Shown one piece after another: positions 34,299 to 42,963 of a DNA stretch of 64,000 bases. Under the pieces are notes generated by a model. The model did no database searches, was not told the origin of the DNA, and saw nothing but the letters and a program-made list of their open reading frames with translations. The stretch comes from Achromobacter insolitus. GTDB lineage: Bacteria; Pseudomonadota; Gammaproteobacteria; Burkholderiales; Burkholderiaceae_B. The DNA is taken from contig NZ_NJIF01000003.1 of assembly GCF_002209555.1 (NCBI RefSeq), positions 558,001 to 622,000 on the forward strand, in the 5' to 3' direction. The position numbers and the translations under genes are program-made. Each line of letters begins with the position of its first letter. Position 1 is the first letter of the stretch.

Positions 34299-36461
34299 AT
34301 GGCCGCGAACTCTCTTTACTTTCCCTCTACCGGCCCTTGGCCGCGGTGGCTATCCACGCTGGCCTGGACACTGGCGCTTGGCGGCATGGCGGCCGTTCTG
34401 CTTTGGCACATCGAATCGGTGCAGGCCGCACGTGGCATCCAGGGCGGCTTCGGCTTCCTGTTCCAGCCTGCCGGCTTCCGGATCTCCGAAAGCCTGCTCG
34501 ACGTCACGCCGGAAGACCCCTACTGGATGTCGATCGCCGCGGGCCTGGTCAACACTCTGACTGTCGCGGCGTTGGCGATCCCGCTGGCCACGGCCCTGGG
34601 GCTTGGCCTGGGCCTGCTGCGCATGTCGCGCAATCCGTTGGCGGCGCGTTGCGCCGCCGCCATCATCGCGCCTCTACGCAATACGCCCGTGCTGCTGCAG
34701 TTGTTCGTCTGGTACGGTTTGCTGTTGCGCCTGCCCGATATGCGCCAGGCATGGTCGCCGCTGCCGCACGTGCTGCTGTCCAATCGCGGCTTGGCCCTGC
34801 CTGCCCTGCATGGCTGGCTGCCGTATGCGGCCGTGGCTGCGGCAGCGCTCGCGTCAGGCTGGTACGCTGGCCGTCGCTGGGGCAAGCCTGCGCGATATGC
34901 GGTGTTGGCCGCTGCGCTGCTGGCGTGGATTCTGTTGCCCGCGGTCCAGATCGACATACCGATCAGGCGCGGACTGGGTTTGCAGGGCGGCTGGCAGCCG
35001 AGCATCGAATTCGCGGCGCTGACGATAGGGCTCGTCGTTTTCCACGCGGCTTATATCGCCGACGTCGCTCGCGCTGCGGTAAGCGCCGTTCCGGTGGGGC
35101 TGGTGGAAGCGGGCCAGGCCCTGGGCCTGAAGCCCTGGCAGGTGTTGCGGCTGGTCATCGCCCCTTATGCCGCGCGCGTGGCGCTACCCCCTTATGCCAA
35201 CCAGTGCCTGGCGCTGGTGAAGAACAGCACCCTGGCGATCGCGATCGGCTATCAGGAACTGATGGCGGTGATCAACACGGCAATCACGCAGACGGGCCTT
35301 GCGCTCGAAGGCATCGCGCTGGCCGTCATGGTCTATCTTGGCCTGGCGCTGGCGCTGGGTGGCGGATTATCCGCATGGAACGCGCGCAACACACGTCACG
35401 GTCCCGGCGACACGCACGGCGCGCGCCTGGGCGAGCGGCCGTCGTGGAATGCCGCGGACGAACGCCGTGGCTGGCGCGGGTGGCTGTTATCGGCCGCCTT
35501 GGCAGCCCCCCTGGGCTGGATCCTGTGGCGCCTGCTGGAATGGGCGCTGCTCGGCGCGGTGTGGCGTGGCGATCCGGTGGCATGCTCAGCCTCGGCTGGC
35601 GCGTGCTGGGCCGCTGTGGGCGAAAACCTGCCCTTGTTGCTCTTCGGCACCATGGCCCAGGCCGACCGCGCCCCCGCGCTGGCCGCTTGCGCAGCCCTGT
35701 TGGCTGGAGTAGCGCTGACGCTGACTACAGCCCGCATACGCGCCACGGCTTGCGCGGTGCTGCTCGCCATTCTGCTGGGCGTTGCCGTCAGCGCGCTGTC
35801 CGGCTGGCCTTGGGGCGGGGCCGCCATAGGTCCGCAGCGCTGGGGCGGGCTGCTCGTCACATTGATCCTGGCCATCGCCGCCCTGCTGGCCGCCGTGCCG
35901 CTGGCATTCGTGCTTGCACTGTTGCGCCGCAACGGCACCTATGCCACCTCGCGGGTTGCGGCCGGCCTGATCGAAGCCGTGCGTGGGGTACCGCTGGTGA
36001 CGCAGCTATTGTTCGCGTCCTTCGTGCTGCCCATGCTGCTGGGCGGTGGCGCATCCAAATTCGCCATGGCGTTGGCCGCGCTGACGCTACACACCGCCTG
36101 CCTCCTGGCGGAGGTGCTGCGCGGCGCGCTGCAGGCCATACCGCCCGGCCAGATGATGGCGGCGCGCGCGCTGGGCATGCCTGCCGCCATGGCCTATGGT
36201 TCGGTGATCTGGCCGCAAGCCCGCCGCATCGCCGCACCTGCCGCCCTGGGCGTGTTCGTGGGCGCCGTCAAGGACACGTCTTTGGTCAGCATCATCGGCG
36301 TTTTCGACGTGCTCGGCGCGGCTAAGGCCGTGGTCGCCGGCACGGATTGGCGGCCCTACCACGTCGAGATCTACCTGGCCGTGGCCGCCTTGTATTTTGT
36401 GGCCAGCCTGGCCCTGTCGCGCGTCGCCCGCGCCATGGAAGGCAAGACCGGCCGCGTTTGA
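34299..36461 (+). CDS. Fused amino-acid ABC transporter permease (AapQ-AapM in one chain)
   Basis: The single 720-residue membrane protein carries two complete permease halves. The first (about residues 15-355) ends with an EAA loop at 270-290 (EAGQALGLKPWQVLRLVIAP). The second (about 385-715) has another at about 621-641 (AARALGMPAAMAYGSVIWPQ). These correspond to AapQ and AapM, which are normally separate. The hydrophilic joint around residues 360-390 is Arg/Gly-rich. No ATP-binding subunit gene follows; the next gene is a convergent dehydrogenase. No Shine-Dalgarno is evident before the ATG. Confidence 0.82.
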   Translation: MAANSLYFPSTGPWPRWLSTLAWTLALGGMAAVLLWHIESVQAARGIQGGFGFLFQPAGFRISESLLDVTPEDPYWMSIAAGLVNTLTVAALAIPLATALGLGLGLLRMSRNPLAARCAAAIIAPLRNTPVLLQLFVWYGLLLRLPDMRQAWSPLPHVLLSNRGLALPALHGWLPYAAVAAAALASGWYAGRRWGKPARYAVLAAALLAWILLPAVQIDIPIRRGLGLQGGWQPSIEFAALTIGLVVFHAAYIADVARAAVSAVPVGLVEAGQALGLKPWQVLRLVIAPYAARVALPPYANQCLALVKNSTLAIAIGYQELMAVINTAITQTGLALEGIALAVMVYLGLALALGGGLSAWNARNTRHGPGDTHGARLGERPSWNAADERRGWRGWLLSAALAAPLGWILWRLLEWALLGAVWRGDPVACSASAGACWAAVGENLPLLLFGTMAQADRAPALAACAALLAGVALTLTTARIRATACAVLLAILLGVAVSALSGWPWGGAAIGPQRWGGLLVTLILAIAALLAAVPLAFVLALLRRNGTYATSRVAAGLIEAVRGVPLVTQLLFASFVLPMLLGGGASKFAMALAALTLHTACLLAEVLRGALQAIPPGQMMAARALGMPAAMAYGSVIWPQARRIAAPAALGVFVGAVKDTSLVSIIGVFDVLGAAKAVVAGTDWRPYHVEIYLAVAALYFVASLALSRVARAMEGKTGRV

Positions 36462-36515
36462 GGCTGCATTGGAAGACGACGCGACCCGCTGCTGGCGCCA
36501 GGCGCCTGGCCGCCT

Positions 36516-37232
36516 TCAGAAGCGCTCATCCATCAGCGCCGGCATCACGATTTCCCGCACGAACGACGCGTCGGACAGAGTCAGTAGCGCGCGCGTCATC
36601 GCCACCACGTCATGCACCGGTATCAGGCCGCCCGCTCCCCGCAGGCTGGCCGCGTCGCGCGGCACGTCCAGGCCATCTTGCGTGTTCAGGTAGCCTAATT
36701 GCAGGCAAGTCACCGCCAGGCGACGCTCCCTGAAGCTCTCGCGCAGGGCGTCCGCGATGCCTCGCAGCGCATGCTTGGAAGCGCCGAACGTCACCTCGGG
36801 GCGACCGCTGCCGGCCAACGCGGAGGTAGAGCCAGTCAGGATGACTTGCGGCTTGCGCGCGCCCAGCACGCGCGGGATCAAGCGCTGGAGCAACAGGATG
36901 GTAGCGGTGACGTTGATGTCCACCATGCGCGCGATCTCCGCGGGCGAGTCCGTCAGGAAATCGTAGTCCTCGCTGAATGCGTGTTCTTCCCACACCCCCA
37001 GGTTGTAGAGAATGGCGTCGAGCGCATCCGGCGCCTGCGCGGCGATCTGCTGGACGGCAGCCTCGGGCCGCGACAGGTCGGCTGCGATCCAGCGCAATTC
37101 GCAGCCAGGAGGGACTGTGATGTCCGGCGGCGCGCGGCGCGCCACGCCCACGATGAGCGAGGCATCCTGGCCCAGCCCCTCCACGAATGCCCTGCCCAGC
37201 CCCTTGCTGGCGCCCACCACCATGACCCGCAT
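36516..37232 (-). CDS. Short-chain dehydrogenase/reductase-like protein lacking the catalytic Tyr
   Basis: The ATG at 37232 has GGAGG upstream and directly starts the Rossmann motif (VVGASKGLGRAF). The 238-residue protein keeps the substrate Ser region (TGSTSA) and the Lys, but the YxxxK motif reads FGASK: the codon is TTC, so the catalytic tyrosine is Phe. It may be a non-catalytic or altered SDR. It is convergent with the permease gene and lies upstream of nothing on its strand. Confidence 0.78.
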   Translation of the reverse strand: MRVMVVGASKGLGRAFVEGLGQDASLIVGVARRAPPDITVPPGCELRWIAADLSRPEAAVQQIAAQAPDALDAILYNLGVWEEHAFSEDYDFLTDSPAEIARMVDINVTATILLLQRLIPRVLGARKPQVILTGSTSALAGSGRPEVTFGASKHALRGIADALRESFRERRLAVTCLQLGYLNTQDGLDVPRDAASLRGAGGLIPVHDVVAMTRALLTLSDASFVREIVMPALMDERF

Positions 37233-37356
37233 TGTTACCTCCGTCCGATCAAGCCCGGGAAAGCGGCAAGGCTTCCCGCTGCAAAGTCGCCCGGTATAGC
37301 ACGGCCCGTGGAGCAAGCCCGCAATGCCCACAAGCGCCGACGGACATTGCGCGCCG

Positions 37357-37785
37357 TCAACGCACCGCGCCCGCGCCTTGCAGCCAGGCTGGACGCGGCG
37401 CCGCGTCCAGCCAGTTCTTGACGATCAGCCCCAGTTCCGTGTCGCCCGAGATACGCAGCCGACGCTGGAAGAACAAGGTATCGGCGTCTGTTTCCGAACG
37501 CATCAAGGCCAATAAATCCGCCAGCTTCGCACCCAGTTCCAGGTCGGCGGCCGCGCCGCTCCATACCGGCCGAAACGTGCCTTGCCGCAGGACGAAACTG
37601 CTGCGTAGGCCCAAGTCCTCGACTGTGATGGCAAAGCTGCGCCCTTCCAGCTCCGACGGCGGCGTCAGCCATTTCAGCCGACGCGCCAGTTCCAGCCCGG
37701 CCGCGAAATGCAGCGACACGAAAGTTGCGGGCAAACGCCGGCCCAGTTTGGCGACGACGCCGGGCACCTGGATTGCCGGGCTCAT
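37357..37785 (-). CDS. ubiT: UbiT, SCP2 lipid-binding accessory factor for ubiquinone synthesis
   Basis: The start ATG at 37785 overlaps the ubiV stop (ATGA), giving 142 residues of the SCP2 sterol-carrier fold. UbiT works with UbiU and UbiV in the oxygen-independent ubiquinone pathway, probably holding hydrophobic intermediates. In E. coli ubiT is divergent from ubiUV. Here it is the third gene of a coupled ubiU-ubiV-ubiT operon downstream of the nitrate-respiration genes. Confidence 0.87.
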   Translation of the reverse strand: MSPAIQVPGVVAKLGRRLPATFVSLHFAAGLELARRLKWLTPPSELEGRSFAITVEDLGLRSSFVLRQGTFRPVWSGAAADLELGAKLADLLALMRSETDADTLFFQRRLRISGDTELGLIVKNWLDAAPRPAWLQGAGAVR

Positions 37786-38681
37786 GCCGCTGCCTCCAAC
37801 AAGTCGATTCCGGGCTTGCTGTGGAAATAGCCATTGCATCGGACCATGCCCGCTGGCGGATGCGCGTCCCTAGGCGCGAGACCGCGGCGCATCGCATCCA
37901 GCGCGGCGATCGCTTCCAGGGTGCCCGCCGATTGCGGACTGACTCGCAGCACCTCCACGCCCATTGCCGCCAAGGCCGGCGCCTGCGACAACAAGTCCAG
38001 GCAGGCTGCCGACTGCACCTGGATGCCGTTGATCGCGAGGAACTCGCTCGATTCCTGCGTACGCATGTCCAGCCCATCCGGATGTTCAATGCAGCGAAAG
38101 CCGCAGTCGTCCTTCTTCAGCCGGAAATGCCGCGCCGTGAAACAGCGCGCGGAAAACGCCAGCGCCATGCGGCCCCAGACCATGACTTCCGCCTCCAGGC
38201 GAGCGGGCCTCTCGGCCATCAAGACGGCCAATGTCCTGCCGTCCATTTCCAGCGGCGCGACAAAGCGCGTGGCGCCGCGCTCGGCCAGCCATTCCAGGGT
38301 GCCGCCGTGATAGGCATTGATGTGAGGCCCGGCCACGAAGGCACGGCCGTTCAGATGCCGCACCGCGCCCAGCTCGCCAGCTTCGACCATGAAGTCGTCC
38401 TGTCCGCAGAGCTTCTTCAGCGCGCTGGCCTCGGCGCCGGTCTCGATCAAGGTGCGACCCGACAGCACCACCGCCTTGCCCGCGTCGCGCAGGTCGCGCG
38501 CCAGCTCCAGCCAGTCGTCGGCGCGCAGCTCATGCCTGCGGCTGCAGACGGTTTCGCCCAGGTAGATGATGTCGGCGGCGCTGTCCGCCAACGCCGCGTA
38601 GAAATCCAGCGTGTGCTGGCGCGGCCAATAGTATTGCAGCGGCCCGACCGATATCTGATTTGCGCTGGTTTTCATTTCCAT
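37782..38681 (-). CDS. ubiV: UbiV, Fe-S protein for oxygen-independent ubiquinone hydroxylation
   Basis: The 299-residue U32-peptidase-like protein has four cysteines (46, 180, 193, 197); the last three have the same numbers as the [4Fe-4S] ligands of E. coli UbiV. With UbiU it hydroxylates ubiquinone precursors without O2. The start at 38681 keeps that numbering. An ATG at 38675 would give an ATGA overlap with ubiU and is the alternative. Both ends overlap neighbours, so translation is coupled. Confidence 0.92.
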   Translation of the reverse strand: MEMKTSANQISVGPLQYYWPRQHTLDFYAALADSAADIIYLGETVCSRRHELRADDWLELARDLRDAGKAVVLSGRTLIETGAEASALKKLCGQDDFMVEAGELGAVRHLNGRAFVAGPHINAYHGGTLEWLAERGATRFVAPLEMDGRTLAVLMAERPARLEAEVMVWGRMALAFSARCFTARHFRLKKDDCGFRCIEHPDGLDMRTQESSEFLAINGIQVQSAACLDLLSQAPALAAMGVEVLRVSPQSAGTLEAIAALDAMRRGLAPRDAHPPAGMVRCNGYFHSKPGIDLLEAAA

Positions 38682-39688
38682 GGCCGTTCGAATGCGCCTT
38701 GCGTGACTTGGGAACCTTCGGAATGGCGCGCCAGCATGGCATTCCATTCGGGGCGGGGAGAAAAGCGGGTGCCATCCGCGTGCGCGCTGTCCAATGCGGC
38801 GCGCAAAGTCGACACCACCTGCGTGACATAGGCCGGGCTGCGTTGCCGTCCTTCGATCTTGATGGCCGATACGCCCATCTCCGCCAGGCGGGGCAAAAGA
38901 CCGATGGCGTTCAGGCTGGTGGGTTCCTCCAGCGCATGGTCGGCCTGCCCGTCCACTTCGAAGCGGCCCTTGCACAGGGTGGGATAGGCGGCCGGCTCGC
39001 CCGGCTCGTAGCGGTCGATCAGAATGCCATTCAGGCGCGCGTCCATGCGGCCGTTCTCTTCGGACCAGCGCACCGCGTGCGCGGGCGAACAGACGCCCTT
39101 GTTGTTGGGAGAATCGCCTGTCGCGTAGGACGACAGCAGGCAGCGGCCTTCGGCCATGACGCACAGGCTGCCGAAACCGAAGACTTCCACCTCAACGCTG
39201 ACATTGGCGCAAATGCGCGCGATCTCCGCCAGCGTCAGTACCCGCGGCAATACCACGCGGCGGATGCCAAACTGTTCCTTCATGAGTTCAATGGCGTCGG
39301 CGTGGGTGGCGGAGCCTTGCACGGAAAGGTGCAGGCGCAGCCCGGGATAGCGGTCGCTGGCATAAGCCAGGAGCCCCGCGTCGGCCATGATGACAGCATC
39401 CGCGCCCAAGCCGTAGGCGGCATCCACGGCAGCGCGCCACTCCGGCGCCCTGCCCGCCTGCACGAAGGTATTGATGGCGAACAGCACCTGTCGTCCGCGG
39501 CTGTGCGCCAGGTCGACGCCCGCGCGGATATCGCTTTCGGTGAAGTTGAGCCCGGCAAAATTGCGGGCGTTGGTGGCGTTCTTGAGCCCGAGGTAGACGG
39601 TGTCCGCGCCGGCATCGATTGCGGCTTTCAGCGCGGCCAGGCTGCCGGCGGGGGCCACGAGCTCCAGGGGAGAGGTTCGAGTTTCCAT
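38672..39688 (-). CDS. ubiU: UbiU, Fe-S protein for oxygen-independent ubiquinone hydroxylation
   Basis: The 338-residue U32-family protein has Cys176, Cys183, Cys200 and Cys239, spaced 7, 17 and 39, exactly as the [4Fe-4S] ligands of E. coli UbiU. It pairs with UbiV. It is the first gene of the ubiUVT operon. No Shine-Dalgarno precedes the ATG, and an FNR-type box is centred about 42 bases upstream, so the transcript may start at or near the ATG itself. Confidence 0.93.
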   Translation of the reverse strand: METRTSPLELVAPAGSLAALKAAIDAGADTVYLGLKNATNARNFAGLNFTESDIRAGVDLAHSRGRQVLFAINTFVQAGRAPEWRAAVDAAYGLGADAVIMADAGLLAYASDRYPGLRLHLSVQGSATHADAIELMKEQFGIRRVVLPRVLTLAEIARICANVSVEVEVFGFGSLCVMAEGRCLLSSYATGDSPNNKGVCSPAHAVRWSEENGRMDARLNGILIDRYEPGEPAAYPTLCKGRFEVDGQADHALEEPTSLNAIGLLPRLAEMGVSAIKIEGRQRSPAYVTQVVSTLRAALDSAHADGTRFSPRPEWNAMLARHSEGSQVTQGAFERPWK

Positions 39689-39723
39689 GCCGGCCAGTCT
39701 ATGGGCCCGCCGTGCCCCCGGCC

Positions 39724-39737
39724 TTGTCGCAGATCAA
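39724..39737 (-). promoter_or_regulatory. FNR/Anr-type box upstream of ubiU
   Basis: TTGTC-GCAG-ATCAA matches the dyad TTGAT-N4-ATCAA at 8 of 10 bases. Its centre is about 42 bases before the ubiU ATG, and TAGACT at 39696-39701 could be the -10 element. This would place ubiUVT under oxygen control, as is known for E. coli ubiUV. Confidence 0.6.
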
Positions 39738-39766
39738 ACGGCATACGCCGAACGCTGCGCGCCGCC

Positions 39767-40450
39767 CTATTCTTCCGTGTACAGCCCGTGCTCCACCGCA
39801 TACACCGCAACCTGCACACGGCTGGTCAGGTTCAGTTTCTTGAGCACGTTCTGCACGTGGATCTTGACCGTGCTTTCGCTTACGTCCAGTTCACGCGCAA
39901 TGACCTTGTTGCTCGCGCCCCGCGCAAGCCACTGCACGATCTGCGTCTCGCGCGCGGTCAGCCGATGGCGCTCGGCGCCACCAACGGACTGCGGCGCCTG
40001 CGCCGCCAGGCTGGCCTGCCCGCGGAACTGTTCCACCAGCTTGGCGGTCATGCTCTCGGCGATGACCGGCTCACCGCCCGCCGCGCGGCGGATCGCAGCG
40101 GTCAGCGCATCGGCGTCGATGTTCTTGACCAGATAGCCACGTGCGCCGTCGCGCAGCGCCTGTCCCAGTTCGTCGGCTTCCTCGGACACGGTCAGGATGA
40201 TGACGGCGCAGGACGGCAGCTCCTGCGTGAGGAGCTGCAAGGTTTCCAGCCCCGACAGGCCCGGCAGGTTGAGATCCAGCAGAACCACGTCGGGCTTGAG
40301 TTCCTTGGCGCGCTTCAGACCTTCGACGCCGTCGCCCGCTTCGGCCACTACCTCGAAATCGGACTGGCGTTGCAGCAACAGGCGCACGCCCGAGCGAAAC
40401 AGGGTGTGGTCATCTACAAGGAGAATACGGATGGGCATGGTCGGGATCAT
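39767..40450 (-). CDS. narL: NarL-type nitrate response regulator
   Basis: The 227-residue protein has a receiver domain (acidic Asp13/Asp14, phosphorylated Asp59 in VVLLDLNLPG, Lys in YLVKNID) and a LuxR-type HTH (LTARETQIVQWLARGASNKVIA cut into the family pattern). The start ATG at 40450 overlaps the kinase stop as TGATG; a second ATG at 40438 (MPIRILLV) is equally plausible. It is partner to the NarX-like kinase and should activate the nar genes with nitrate. Confidence 0.9.
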   Translation of the reverse strand: MIPTMPIRILLVDDHTLFRSGVRLLLQRQSDFEVVAEAGDGVEGLKRAKELKPDVVLLDLNLPGLSGLETLQLLTQELPSCAVIILTVSEEADELGQALRDGARGYLVKNIDADALTAAIRRAAGGEPVIAESMTAKLVEQFRGQASLAAQAPQSVGGAERHRLTARETQIVQWLARGASNKVIARELDVSESTVKIHVQNVLKKLNLTSRVQVAVYAVEHGLYTEE

Positions 40451-42396
40451 CAGGCAGCCTGGCGTTCACTGCCGGGCAAGGTCAGCGCGACGCGCGTGCC
40501 GGCGCCGGGTTGCGATTCAAGTTTTATCACGGCGCGCATGCGCGCGGCGCGCTCCCGCATAATGTGCAGGCCGACGTGCGACTCGCCGCGTTCGGCGACC
40601 TCGGCGGGGTCGTAGCCCTGGCCGTCGTCCGCGATGACCAGCGTAAAGTCGCGATCATTGGCGACATCGATGCGCACATGGCTGGCTTCGGAATGCTTGC
40701 GCACATTGGACAAGGCCTCTTGCAGGATGAACAGCACCTGTAGTTGCTCATCGGGCGGCAGCGGCGCGCCGACGCCCGGTCCGAACCGCAATTCGGTTTC
40801 GATACCGGTCTGGCGGCGGAAACGCGCCACGGTGTCTTCGATGGCCGCCTGCAAGTCGCCCTGCGACAGCTTGGTACGGAAGTTGGTCAGCAGCTCGCGC
40901 ACGTCCTGGTAGCTTTCGTCCACCCCCGTGCGCAACAGTGGCAGGATCTCGTCGATTTCAGCCTGATCGCCGCGCCTGACCGCGGCGTCCAGCATCTGCA
41001 GCTGCAGGTTCAGAAAGTTCAGGCCCTGGGCCAGGCTGTCGTGCAGCCCCTGCGCCACCAGCCCGCGCTCGCGCTCCACCGCGAGCTGGCGCGCCTGGGC
41101 GCTCAGGCGGCGGTTGTCCAGCGCCACGCCCAGATGCTGCCCCAACGTTTCCAGCAGCTGGGATTCCGCAGGCGCCAGACGGCGCTGCTGGCGGAAATGC
41201 AAGGAATACGAACCCAGCACCTCGTCCCGCGTGACGATGCGAAACACCGCCACGCTGGCGAACCCCTCGCGCTGGCAATTCAGTTCCATCGAGGGTGGCG
41301 ACTGGCGGAAGTCCTGGATGACGATGACGCCGGCCTGCCGGGTAGCGACGCCGCAATAGCAATCGTTGACCTGCATGCAATGCTCGGATTCGACCAATTC
41401 GTCGGACAGCCCCACCGCCACCATCAGGTTGAGCTTCTCGTTATTGGGATCGAGGGCGCGAATGCTGCCGCCCTCGGCATCGAACTGCAGCATCACGCGC
41501 CGTAAAAAGCCGTCGCACAGCGCCTCGATCTCGTTGGGCTGGTTGAGGAAGGCGGCCATATCGTAGAGCGCGCCGATGTCGCGGTTCTGCGCGGCCAGCT
41601 GCGCGGTCTTTTCCTCGACGCGCCGCTCCAGGCCCGTGTACAGATCCTGCAGTTCGTCGGCCATGCGGTTGTAGCCGCGCGCCAGCACGCCGAACTCATC
41701 CTTGCTCTCAACGGGCAGCCGCGTGCTGAATTCCCGCGCGGCCATGCGCTGCAGGCCGTCGCGCAGGCGCAGCACGGGCGAAATGATCCAGAGATACAGC
41801 AGGTAGATCATTGCCAGCGTGCCGGCGCTGGCAATGGCGGCCAGCACGCCCTGGGACAGGCGCAGCGAGGTGGTCTTGCCGGCGTTGTCCTGTTCGATCA
41901 TGCGCACCAAGGTATCCGCGCGGGCAACAAATTCCGGCAAGGTTTCCAGATAGGTGGCGGCGTCCGGTTGCTGCAGCGCACGCGTGGCCGCCGGTTTCAT
42001 GACGTCGTACCAATAGGCCGCCACGTCATGCCATTGCCTGCGGATGGCCTCGTCATTGGGAATGAACAGCGGGCGGGCCGGATTGCCACGCGCCAAACGG
42101 GCAATCGTGTCGTCCATGAGCAGGACCTGCTCGTTGGTGCGGAATTCACGCCCGGCCTGGGGACGCATGAGCTCCACCGCGACGCGGTTTGCCCGCATCC
42201 GCAGGCTGCCCGTATCGTTGATGGCCGCGCCCGCGCCTTCCAGCTGCCAGGACAGCCACAGCGTCCAGCTGACCATGGACAGCACGACAACCAGCGCCAC
42301 CAGGGAGCTGATGACGATACGCGTGGACAGGCGATGCCAGGGCGACGGCAGGCCATCGGTTTCAGCGGCGGTATCGATGGGCTTCATGTCTTTCAA
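40450..42396 (-). CDS. narX: NarX-type nitrate/nitrite sensor histidine kinase
   Basis: The 648-residue inner-membrane kinase has TM1 at about 27-50, a periplasmic four-helix sensor with the P-box DTGSLRMRANRVAVEL (61-76), TM2 near 190-210, a HAMP domain, a GAF-like region with several cysteines, a HisKA_3 dimerisation domain with His452 (GLHDSLAQGL) and an HATPase domain. The P-box Arg and order match NarX. It phosphorylates the NarL encoded next, with a 1-base overlap. Confidence 0.93.
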   Translation of the reverse strand: MKDMKPIDTAAETDGLPSPWHRLSTRIVISSLVALVVVLSMVSWTLWLSWQLEGAGAAINDTGSLRMRANRVAVELMRPQAGREFRTNEQVLLMDDTIARLARGNPARPLFIPNDEAIRRQWHDVAAYWYDVMKPAATRALQQPDAATYLETLPEFVARADTLVRMIEQDNAGKTTSLRLSQGVLAAIASAGTLAMIYLLYLWIISPVLRLRDGLQRMAAREFSTRLPVESKDEFGVLARGYNRMADELQDLYTGLERRVEEKTAQLAAQNRDIGALYDMAAFLNQPNEIEALCDGFLRRVMLQFDAEGGSIRALDPNNEKLNLMVAVGLSDELVESEHCMQVNDCYCGVATRQAGVIVIQDFRQSPPSMELNCQREGFASVAVFRIVTRDEVLGSYSLHFRQQRRLAPAESQLLETLGQHLGVALDNRRLSAQARQLAVERERGLVAQGLHDSLAQGLNFLNLQLQMLDAAVRRGDQAEIDEILPLLRTGVDESYQDVRELLTNFRTKLSQGDLQAAIEDTVARFRRQTGIETELRFGPGVGAPLPPDEQLQVLFILQEALSNVRKHSEASHVRIDVANDRDFTLVIADDGQGYDPAEVAERGESHVGLHIMRERAARMRAVIKLESQPGAGTRVALTLPGSERQAA

Positions 42397-42465
42397 CGCG
42401 GTCGTGCTCGAGGAATACTGCGGGCTCCAGTGTAGCCGCTGGGGCTCCTGCCCGGCCTCTGGCCG

Positions 42466-42963
42466 TCAGGCAAATCCGAGGGTGCGGCAAATGAAGTCCG
42501 CAACCCGCGCCGGCTCATTGACCGGCAGGCAGGGCAAGGCAGTCTGGAGCGGCGTGTCGGTGGCCACCGCGAGGAAGCTGCCGTCGTCCTCATGCAGCGG
42601 CGGCTTGCCCAGCGCCGGCCGATACACCTCGATGCGCGGAATCGCGGCCTGCTTGAAGCCTTCGACCAGCACCAGGTCGGCCGGCGCCAGCCGCGCCAGT
42701 TGCTCTTGCAGCGTGGGTTCGGGCGCGCCGCGCAACTCGTGGACGATGGCGTAACGGAAAGGCGATGCCACCATCACCTCCTGCGCGCCCGCCTGCCTGA
42801 AGCGCGCGCTGTCCTTGCCGGGCGGCTCCATCTGGAAATCGTGATGGCTGTGCTTGATGACGCTGACCCGCAGGCCGCGCGCGGCGAGCAAGGGCAGCAT
42901 CGCCTCGATCAAAGTGGTCTTGCCGCTGCCGGAACGGCCGGCAATGCCGAAAACTGGGGTCAT
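42466..42963 (-). CDS. mobB: MobB, molybdopterin-guanine dinucleotide biosynthesis adaptor
   Basis: The 165-residue GTP-binding protein has the P-loop GRSGSGKTT (residues 9-17). It assists MobA in attaching GMP to molybdopterin, forming the bis-MGD that NarG needs. The ATG at 42963 overlaps the stop of the carbonic anhydrase gene (ATGA), so the two are translationally coupled. It is the last gene before narX. Confidence 0.9.
   Translation of the reverse strand: MTPVFGIAGRSGSGKTTLIEAMLPLLAARGLRVSVIKHSHHDFQMEPPGKDSARFRQAGAQEVMVASPFRYAIVHELRGAPEPTLQEQLARLAPADLVLVEGFKQAAIPRIEVYRPALGKPPLHEDDGSFLAVATDTPLQTALPCLPVNEPARVADFICRTLGFA

Noticed and set aside
36496-36515. GGCGCC-centred palindromes between the permease and SDR genes as a terminator
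   Set aside because: Short GC palindromes are common in this DNA and no T-run follows on either strand.
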